Assembly (NCBI GenBank): GCA_009845505.1
Contig: VXZL01000187.1
Span: 1-5,723 of the forward strand
Length of the DNA: 5,723 nt
Source of the DNA: Candidatus Poribacteria bacterium
GTDB lineage: Bacteria; Poribacteria; WGA-4E; WGA-3G
Reading direction: 5' to 3'
In this document: piece after piece, positions 1 to 4,526 of the stretch
How the letters are laid out: every line of letters begins with the position of its first letter
How positions within the stretch are numbered: position 1 is the stretch's first letter
Program-made: the position numbers and the translations under genes
Notes under the pieces: model-generated
Seen by the model: only the letters and a program-made list of their open reading frames with translations
Told to the model about the DNA's origin: nothing
Database searches by the model: none

Positions 1-130
1 AAGGGTTTGTTGATGTTTCGTTCCCGATTTTCTGTTGTGAAAAAAATAATTTGGTGAAAAGTGTAACATTTTGAACCCTATGAACGGCACGGGAAATATA
101 GACCTTATGTTCAGTATAGTGTAATTATAC

Positions 131-160
131 CACCGTTTCGCGCGGGTGTCAAGTTTTTTT
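131..160 (+). terminator. Possible weak Rho-independent terminator of an upstream gene
   Basis: A short stem, CACCG (131-135) against CGGGTG (143-148) with one bulged base, is followed after five bases by a run of seven T (154-160). It could end transcription of a plus-strand gene left of the window. The stem is short and the gap before the T run is long, so this may be chance. Together with bases 1-130, which are AT-rich and carry no credible reading frame, it makes up the non-coding left edge. Confidence 0.25.
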
Positions 161-166
161 GTTCTA

Positions 167-195
167 TTGAAGATCAGTCGGGAATCTGTTAGAAT
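167..195 (+). promoter_or_regulatory. Sigma-70-like extended -10 promoter of the VOC gene
   Basis: The -35 box TTGAAG (167-172) is separated by exactly 17 bases from the -10 box TAGAAT (190-195). A TG dinucleotide at 187-188 gives the extended -10 TGn motif. Transcription would begin near 202, leaving a leader of about 23 bases before the ATG at 225. The ribosome site GGAGG (213-217) is 7 bases from the ATG. No operator is clear, although an imperfect inverted repeat, GTATA/TATAC, lies upstream at 114-130. Confidence 0.6.
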
Positions 196-224
196 ATTGC
201 GAAAGGAATATTGGAGGATTTAGG

Positions 225-620
225 ATGGCAACAGCATCAAAGCTTGAGAGAATTTACCCATTTTTTATTGTTAAAAACCTTGCGGCATCAATAGACTTCT
301 ACACTCAAAAACTCGGTTTTGAGACAGACCTGCTTATTCCAGAGGAATATCCGTTTTTTGGGATCGTGTCTCGTGATAACGTCCGGATTCTTCTGAAACA
401 TATTACTGAATCTGTTCATCCAGTACCGAACCACACGCGGCACGAATGGGCAAGATGGGACGCTTTTATTCTGGTTTCGGATCCTGACGCGCTGTTTGCG
501 GAGTATCAGGCGCGTGGATTGGCGTTTCACGAACCGCTGGAAGATACCGATGATGGTTTACGCGCGTTTGAACTCAAGGATCACGATGGGTATGTTTTGT
601 GTTTTGGGAAACCGCTTTGA
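225..620 (+). CDS. VOC superfamily (glyoxalase/bleomycin-resistance fold) protein
   Basis: This 131-residue protein has the length and pattern of a single-module VOC (vicinal oxygen chelate) protein, built of two beta-alpha-beta-beta-beta halves. The first half opens with YPFFIVKNLAASIDFYTQKL, the usual strand then helix 'FY..kLGF' signature. The second half opens near WDAFILVSD (about residue 78), has a helix with ALFAEYQARG, and ends with DHDGYVLCFG, the common 'DpdGh.l.f' end strand. The usual metal ligands are not evident: strand one has no His or Glu, and the last strand carries Cys where glyoxalase I has Glu. Enzymatic activity is therefore doubtful, and a binding or resistance role as in Ble-type proteins is possible; the substrate cannot be told. 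The ATG start is supported by GGAGG 7 bases upstream. Two broken relatives lie downstream (1503-1596, 2071-2208). The gene appears monocistronic. Confidence 0.88.
   Translation: MATASKLERIYPFFIVKNLAASIDFYTQKLGFETDLLIPEEYPFFGIVSRDNVRILLKHITESVHPVPNHTRHEWARWDAFILVSDPDALFAEYQARGLAFHEPLEDTDDGLRAFELKDHDGYVLCFGKPL
585..610 (+). repeat. 26-base block identical in three VOC 3' ends
   Basis: The stretch encoding the last beta strand of the VOC protein (DGYVLCFG plus two bases) is identical, base for base, at 585-610, 1561-1586 and 2173-2198. All three copies are on the plus strand and in the same position relative to a TGA stop. In copies one and two the match resumes after the stop with GAGGTGGGATG (624-634 and 1600-1610), at the same 3-base offset. 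The repeat is therefore of DNA, not just of a protein motif. Confidence 0.85.
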
Positions 621-647
621 GCAGAGGTGGGATGAGAAATTTGAAAT

Positions 648-676
648 TTGACTTGTTAGATGAAATATGTTATCAT
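648..676 (+). promoter_or_regulatory. Sigma-70-like extended -10 promoter of the secreted protein gene
   Basis: TTGACT (648-653) and TATCAT (671-676) are 17 bases apart, with TG at 668-669 forming an extended -10. A start near 683 would give a leader of about 53 bases. That leader contains a small hairpin, CTCAC (692-696) against GTGAG (703-707) with a 6-base loop, just upstream of the AGGAG ribosome site at 721-725. Whether the hairpin matters is unknown. Confidence 0.65.
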
Positions 677-735
677 GTCTTTAATTTGAAACTCACGTCC
701 AAGTGAGATTCACTGTTTTTAGGAGATTGAACGGT

Positions 736-1431
736 ATGAAAATTATATTGGTATTAGCAGGATTTGTGTTGATGATGGCATATTGTGTTATCTACACGAG
801 CGATATGGCACAGGCGGAGGAAGTCTTGGGAACAGGAACGGAGTCACTCCTCGGAGGAGACCTCACCGACCCAGAAGACGATGGTGAGCCTGAATCAGAT
901 GATGGTTACAACGCTACTTTCTCAGCCAACGATGAACCCGGATTCGGGGGCGGGGAATTTGCGTTTAACGTCTTCGATAACCGCCTTGGCCCCAGCAATG
1001 ACAAATGGTGCTGCGGACGTGGCGGCGGCATTCCGAAAGAAGGTCTACACGTGACAGCTGAGTTTGAGGAGCAGTACGCATTGACACACTTCACTGTATC
1101 TTCAGCGAACGATGTTCCGCCGAGGGACCCGACAGTGTGGGAAGTTCAGGGGTCGAACGACGGCGATGATTGGACGACCATCTATGCTCACGACGGGAAG
1201 AGTTTTTGGGATCAGCGACTGCTAGTCGTTCTTTTTAAGGCGGGGGAAGACTACGACGTTCAAAAAACCGGGTATAGTTTTTTTCGGCACGTTACTTTTG
1301 ACACCGCATCGAACCCGGCTGGGGCGTACTTTCAAATCGGCGAAATTGAGTTCTTCGGCGATGATAGTTTTCCCGTAGACCCGAGATCCAAGCTCGCAAC
1401 CACATGGGGAAGTCTCAAAAACGCCCGATAA
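736..1431 (+). CDS. Secreted protein with F5/8 type C (discoidin)-like galactose-binding domain
   Basis: The 231-residue product starts with a signal peptide: Lys at position 2, a hydrophobic core to about residue 20, then MAQA|EE, a good signal peptidase I site after residue 27. An acidic linker rich in Asp, Glu and Gly follows (about 30-58). Residues 60-208 look like a discoidin-type jelly roll: FNVFDNRLG, then a WCCG pair (91-94), then the diagnostic stretch VSSANDVPPRDPTVWEVQGS followed by NDGDDWTTIY (about 121-150), and a closing strand FQIGEIEFFGD. Such domains usually bind carbohydrate or surfaces outside the cytoplasm; no catalytic domain is present. The protein ends in PRSKLATTWGSLKNAR, a tail I recall from secreted proteins of Poribacteria-like genomes. 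I chose ATG 736 over the in-frame GTG 703 because AGGAG lies 10 bases upstream and the signal peptide then starts properly. It has its own promoter and terminator. Confidence 0.85.
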   Translation: MKIILVLAGFVLMMAYCVIYTSDMAQAEEVLGTGTESLLGGDLTDPEDDGEPESDDGYNATFSANDEPGFGGGEFAFNVFDNRLGPSNDKWCCGRGGGIPKEGLHVTAEFEEQYALTHFTVSSANDVPPRDPTVWEVQGSNDGDDWTTIYAHDGKSFWDQRLLVVLFKAGEDYDVQKTGYSFFRHVTFDTASNPAGAYFQIGEIEFFGDDSFPVDPRSKLATTWGSLKNAR

Positions 1432-1457
1432 GCGCAAATATCAGACATTTTACAGAT

Positions 1458-1496
1458 CGGCTTGAATCCAGTAATAACTTGGTTTGAGCCGTTTTT
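1458..1496 (+). terminator. Rho-independent terminator of the discoidin-like gene
   Basis: A 14-position stem (1458-1471 against 1478-1491) starts with five Watson-Crick pairs at its base, CGGCT/AGCCG. It includes three G-U pairs and one mismatch, closes on the 6-base loop TAATAA, and is followed at once by five T (1492-1496). It lies 26 bases after the stop codon at 1431. There is no comparable T run on the other side, so it should act on plus-strand transcripts only. Confidence 0.8.
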
Positions 1497-1502
1497 CATA
1501 TC

Positions 1503-1596
1503 CGCGAACCGCTCACAGACCCCGACGATAGGTCTCCGCACCTGTGGACTCAAGGATTATGATGGGTATGTTTTGTGTTTTGGGAAGCCGATTTGA
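1503..1596 (+). pseudogene. Decayed 3' end of a VOC gene (remnant 1, frameshifted)
   Basis: The remnant aligns with the last ~30 codons of the intact VOC gene at 225-620. Codons from 1503 read REPLTDPDD, like HEPLEDTDD in the intact protein. One extra A at 1530 then shifts the frame, and from 1531 the reading is GLRTCGLKDYDGYVLCFGKP followed by Ile and TGA (1594-1596). Its final 48 bases differ from the intact gene at only 4 positions. No start codon, ribosome site or N-terminal half remains; the sequence to its left is the terminator of the preceding gene. It cannot make a VOC protein. Confidence 0.8.
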
Positions 1597-1636
1597 GGGG
1601 AGGTGGGATGGAAAGTAGTGATGTCACGCTAACGCA

Positions 1637-1978
1637 TCATACCCGTTTCTCTATGGCGTTCTTTGAGATAAATACGGCTAAGTCTTCACATTTACCAGCA
1701 TGAAAGTCAGCACCGACTCGTTCCACTATAGCGTCAAGTTTTCCCGCTTTTACGTCTTCCTCTAACTGTTTGTCCCACGCTTGCCAATCGGCTTCAAGGA
1801 CTTGATACAGCGTATTTTCGAGGGTTTCTAATAATGCGTCTTGTGTATCTGCCTCACACTTCACCTTGGGATGTTCCTGTATCCATCCCATCCACCGCTT
1901 GCCATTTTTTTGGATTTTGGCGGTATAGATCTCGCCATCTTCCACATCATGAATTTTGACAGTTTGGATATGACTCAC
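1637..1978 (-). CDS. HicB-like antitoxin-type protein, no toxin partner visible
   Basis: The 113-residue protein has an N-terminal region (about 15-62) in the HicB-like style: YTAKIQKNGKRWMGWIQEHP, then CEADTQDALLETLENTL, i.e. strands carrying a W-x-G-W-I-x-E-x-P element followed by the 'A-T-x-x-A-L' helix. The second part (about 65-100), WDKQLEEDVKAGKLDAIVER and then DFHAGKCEDL, matches a tail I know from small predicted antitoxins, 'W..qi..D..aGkLd.l...a...f.aGk...L'. These usually precede a small RelE/ParE-like toxin gene. Here no toxin follows: downstream on the same strand is only a VOC remnant. The last 13 residues (AVFISKNAIEKRV) extend past the usual end of such proteins and may reflect a deletion that removed the toxin. 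GTG is the start, with GGAGGAG (1991-1985) 6 bases upstream. The gene has its own promoter and a palindrome suited to autoregulation. Function is inferred from sequence style only. Confidence 0.75.
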   Translation of the reverse strand: MSHIQTVKIHDVEDGEIYTAKIQKNGKRWMGWIQEHPKVKCEADTQDALLETLENTLYQVLEADWQAWDKQLEEDVKAGKLDAIVERVGADFHAGKCEDLAVFISKNAIEKRV

Positions 1979-2018
1979 GTTTTGCTCCTCCGATAAAGCC
2001 TATTTGTACGATATTTGG

Positions 2019-2031
2019 TAATACAGTATTA
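2019..2031. promoter_or_regulatory. Perfect 13-bp palindrome, candidate operator
   Basis: TAATAC-A-GTATTA is a perfect inverted repeat with a single central base. It overlaps the left half of the -10 box and the expected transcription start of the antitoxin-like gene. Antitoxins commonly repress their own promoters by binding such repeats, so this is a natural candidate operator; binding is inferred, not shown. AT-rich DNA can form such repeats by chance. Confidence 0.45.
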
Positions 2032-2056
2032 TGTGATAATTTGCGTGAAAAGTCAA
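2028..2056 (-). promoter_or_regulatory. Sigma-70-like promoter of the antitoxin-like gene
   Basis: On the minus strand TTGACT (2056-2051) and CATAAT (2033-2028) are separated by exactly 17 bases. Transcription would start near 2021, giving a leader of about 40 bases to the GTG at 1978. The surrounding AATTTGACTT resembles the -35 region of the promoter at 648. Confidence 0.6.
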
Positions 2057-2070
2057 ATTGATTTTCAATG

Positions 2071-2208
2071 TTCGATGTCTTGTTGGCTGAGTATCAGGCG
2101 CGTAGGTTGGCATTTCGTGAAACGCTTGTGGATACGAGTGATGGTATGTGAGCGTTTGAGCTCAAGGATCATGATGGGTATGTTTTGTGTTTTGGGAAAC
2201 CGGTTTGA
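2071..2208 (+). pseudogene. Decayed C-terminal part of a VOC gene (remnant 2, in-frame stop)
   Basis: Forty-six codons match the C-terminal third of the intact VOC protein: FDVLLAEYQARRLAFRETLV, then DTSDGM, a TGA stop at 2149-2151, then AFELKDHDGYVLCFGKPV and a final TGA at 2206-2208. Against the intact gene, the first 75 bases of the comparable part (2086-2160) differ at 18 positions, while the last 48 differ at only 2. The N-terminal two thirds are missing. The left end runs into the promoter region of the divergent antitoxin-like gene. Confidence 0.85.
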
Positions 2209-2217
2209 GAGGAGGAT

Positions 2218-2261
2218 TGTCTGAATCGCGGATTACACGGATTACGCAGATTCACGCGGAT
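2218..2261 (+). repeat. Short ~10-bp periodic GATTAC-type intergenic repeat
   Basis: After TTGTCTGAATC the sequence runs through GCGGATTACAC, GGATTACGC, AGATTCACGC and GGAT, so a GATTa/c core recurs about every 10 bases. The outer parts CGCGGAT (2227-2233 and 2255-2261) form a direct repeat. No protein is encoded. I recall similar 'gtgaatctgcgtaatccgtg' intergenic sequences scattered in several environmental genomes; copy number here cannot be judged from one window. The rest of the 317-base gap 1979-2295 holds the antitoxin promoter, the palindrome and the second VOC remnant. Confidence 0.6.
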
Positions 2262-2295
2262 AGTTGAGATTCCCTCTACAGAACCGCTGAAATTA

Positions 2296-3012
2296 TTACC
2301 AATCTTTATCACTTTGGTCAATGCTCCTGAGTAATAGCCTTCCCAAATCAGTAATGTCGTAGCCGCTGGATTTCATCATACCTGTCCGCTCATCAAATTC
2401 TGGAGACTCTCCCCGTCTTGGTCGTTGGAATCTAATTTTGAGCAGACCCAAGTTGGCAAGGTTCACTTTGTGAGCCTCATAAATGGCATGTTTATCAACT
2501 TCCTCCTGTGAAGATCCCAAATGCACAGGAGGTTCGGTTACGATTCCTTGATGTTTTCTCCGGAAGTCTTGCTGCTGCATTATACCCCCGGAGTAAGATA
2601 TTAAGATGAGTACCTCAATATCGTTCAACTCCGCAAGGATAGACAGCAATTTCTTGTAAGTAATATGTTCCGCATCCTCGTTTGTTAACCCATTTTTTAC
2701 CAAGGAAGCGATGTATTCTATGCGTTCTTCCGAAAGTGCCCGCGCTGCCTGAAAAAATCCATCTTCCATTAAATCAATGGATTTTTCCTCAAGGATCTTC
2801 GCTTCTACTTTCGCCTTCTCTTCCGGGTCAATTTTTGATGATAGAACTTTGACAAAAGAAACAATTCTCTCTTCTCTTAGGTTTGGAATTACATTTCCTA
2901 CCAATTCAGCTGCCAACGGACCTAAATATGGAATAGCACCAAAGGTCGCCTTTAAAGCACTTACTATTCGGTCACTCCTTTTAATGTCAAGATCACTCTT
3001 TTCCTTATCCAT
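2296..3012 (-). CDS. Unknown protein encoded downstream of hsdS in the type I RM operon
   Basis: I do not recognise a named function. The 238-residue protein begins with a charged stretch and then a modestly hydrophobic segment, ATFGAIPYLGPLAAELVGNV (about 22-41), which could be a membrane-active or amphipathic helix. A helical region follows with EDGFFQAARALSEERIEYIA (about 83-102), then KLLSILAELNDIEVLILISY (121-140). The C-terminus, NLANLGLLKIRF through YDITDLGRLLLRSI (about 184-231), resembles the last part of a winged helix, where 'Y.lT.lGr.Ll' is typical. I chose ATG 3012 because AGGAGG lies 6 bases upstream. A GTG at 3081 is also in frame and overlaps the hsdS stop as TAGTG, but has no good ribosome site. 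The shared strand and 68-base gap suggest co-transcription with hsdS. It may be a regulator or an accessory defence protein. Confidence 0.8.
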   Translation of the reverse strand: MDKEKSDLDIKRSDRIVSALKATFGAIPYLGPLAAELVGNVIPNLREERIVSFVKVLSSKIDPEEKAKVEAKILEEKSIDLMEDGFFQAARALSEERIEYIASLVKNGLTNEDAEHITYKKLLSILAELNDIEVLILISYSGGIMQQQDFRRKHQGIVTEPPVHLGSSQEEVDKHAIYEAHKVNLANLGLLKIRFQRPRRGESPEFDERTGMMKSSGYDITDLGRLLLRSIDQSDKDW

Positions 3013-3018
3013 TGCCTT

Positions 3019-3024
3019 CCTCCT
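3019..3024 (-). promoter_or_regulatory. Ribosome binding site deciding the start at 3012
   Basis: AGGAGG on the minus strand, continuing into AAGG, stands 6 bases before the ATG at 3012. It argues for this start over the upstream in-frame GTG at 3081, which would add 23 residues with no similarity to anything I know. Confidence 0.7.
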
Positions 3025-3080
3025 ATTAACTGTTTGCGACATTTGACAATGATGAAATTGTGATTGGGCTAAGTCGCCCA

Positions 3081-4526
3081 CTACCGCGCATAGATAACCT
3101 TCTCATCAAGCACTCTCAATGCTTCCTGCTCCAAGTTATAGGCTTCCATCCGTTTCCGATTGGCTTCCAAAACTGTGTCGTTTATTTGCCGCTGCACGTT
3201 TTCATCGCGCAACAACGGTACCGCGATTTCCGAAACCTGCCAATCATTAATCTCGTCTATCACTGCACCATGAACATACCGAGTTATCAGCGGATACGCA
3301 TAATCGCTTGAAAGCCATGCATAGAGGTAACCTGCAATTCCATCGTTTGGAGGCACCACTCGGATAATATGTTGGTTCGCTGTCCAACCATCCCAATGTT
3401 TAGGAACCATCGCTACTTTTCCAATAGTCCCACTACATGTAATGAGAATCATATTTTCACGAAGGGTCAGTTCATTCTTAATTCTGTCTCCGTGCTGTGC
3501 TAAAGACAGATATTTCTTGTTGTTTGGATCCAACTCAAATATCTGTTTACCACCAATAAAGGGGACACCATTCCCTTCTTCAACATAGACTCTTTTAAAC
3601 CGCCCCGGTAAAATAACTGACTGACTAATGCGGCTGTCCCGAACTTTGACAATCTCTCCCGCTGTTCTTGCTATATGCTGTTCAATGGCTCTCACAATTG
3701 GAACATAGTAAGAGCCATCTAACCGGTCAATTACCTCATTTGAAGATACGGAATAATTAAGGACGCTTGCCATTTTATCAAACTCCTCGGCGCGCTCATG
3801 GAATGCTATGATAGACGGCAATTGCAACGCCATTTTCAGCAAGATTTGTGCTTCATCCATCAATCCATTGGACTCATCCCGTAGTTTGAAGGACTCCTCA
3901 ATTAGGTCATGAATTTTCTGTTTGAGGATAGGAGGCGGATTCGGAATAGGAACATGCTTTAGGTGTTCAGGTTCAATATGTTGGATGACTGCTCCGTAGT
4001 TATTGGTGTTCATTATAGAAAAGCCGGTTTTTGATTTCAGAAAAGCGTAAATAAATCCACTGTACGCTTTAGGTTCAATTCTAATTACATCATGACTAAA
4101 GATAAGGTTGTCTAATGTATTCCGCACGTACGTGCAATTCCCTATTGTCCCGGAACAAGTTACCAAAACTTGACCTTTTTTGACTCTCAAGGCATCTATA
4201 TCCGTTTGGGTTGAATGAGAAAGATATACGGAGGGTTTTGGATAAAGTTCATTAATCTGGGCAGGCTGATAAATTGGGAAAGCCTGCTTATCTACATATA
4301 CTCTTCTGAAACGTGTCCGATAATAGGCAGTGGCAAGCCCGTTTTCACCACACAGATAAACGGTATCCCATTTGCACTTTTCAATTAAATCCTTTCTTGC
4401 CTGTCTACCCTCATTGCTGTACAGGCTTGCCCCTAAACGGCATCCTGAATCAATAACCTCTTGAACATTCACCGATGTCCATTTAATCGGTTTTTCTGTT
4501 GGCGTTCCTTCTGGTTGCGTTACCAC
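3081..4526 (-). CDS. hsdS: Type I restriction-modification specificity subunit (HsdS)
   Basis: HsdS gives the type I methylase and restriction complex its DNA target, using two target recognition domains held apart by conserved helices. The 481-residue product shows both halves clearly. First half: RFRRVYVDK (about 72-80), LVTCSGTIGN (121-130), YGAVIQHIEPEHLKHVPIPN (177-196). Second half: RFKRVYVEE (309-317), LITCSGTIGK (361-370), HGAVIDEINDWQVSEIAVPL (419-438). Each is followed by a long charged helix (about 200-235 and 441-475), the spacer elements. The two halves repeat at about 240 residues. I prefer GTG 4526, with GGAGG 7 bases upstream and a 7-base overlap with the hsdM stop; the GTG at 4550, also in frame, has no ribosome site. 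The overlap implies translational coupling with hsdM. The target sequence cannot be read from the protein. Confidence 0.93.
   Translation of the reverse strand: MVTQPEGTPTEKPIKWTSVNVQEVIDSGCRLGASLYSNEGRQARKDLIEKCKWDTVYLCGENGLATAYYRTRFRRVYVDKQAFPIYQPAQINELYPKPSVYLSHSTQTDIDALRVKKGQVLVTCSGTIGNCTYVRNTLDNLIFSHDVIRIEPKAYSGFIYAFLKSKTGFSIMNTNNYGAVIQHIEPEHLKHVPIPNPPPILKQKIHDLIEESFKLRDESNGLMDEAQILLKMALQLPSIIAFHERAEEFDKMASVLNYSVSSNEVIDRLDGSYYVPIVRAIEQHIARTAGEIVKVRDSRISQSVILPGRFKRVYVEEGNGVPFIGGKQIFELDPNNKKYLSLAQHGDRIKNELTLRENMILITCSGTIGKVAMVPKHWDGWTANQHIIRVVPPNDGIAGYLYAWLSSDYAYPLITRYVHGAVIDEINDWQVSEIAVPLLRDENVQRQINDTVLEANRKRMEAYNLEQEALRVLDEKVIYAR

Noticed and set aside
114..130. Inverted repeat GTATA/TATAC upstream of the VOC gene
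   Set aside because: The arms are only 5 bases, AT-rich, and about 37 bases upstream of the -35 box; too weak to call an operator.
288..530. Minus-strand open frame opposite the VOC gene
   Set aside because: It is basic, low in pattern and antisense to a clear VOC domain.
703..735. GTG at 703 as start of the discoidin-like protein
   Set aside because: It would place 11 extra residues before a proper signal peptide and bury the AGGAG site inside the coding region.
1619..1639. TGATG/CATCA hairpin at the end of the antitoxin-like gene as a terminator
   Set aside because: The stem is 5 pairs with an 11-base loop and no T run follows on the minus strand.
2015..2224. Plus-strand open frame of 69 codons in the intergenic scar
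   Set aside because: It runs in a different frame from the VOC remnant it overlaps, lacks a ribosome site, and has no recognisable protein pattern.
3013..3081. GTG at 3081 as start of the third RM operon gene, overlapping the hsdS stop as TAGTG
   Set aside because: The overlap is attractive for coupling, but the extra 23 residues look non-coding and the ATG at 3012 has a far better ribosome site. It is kept as an alternative only.
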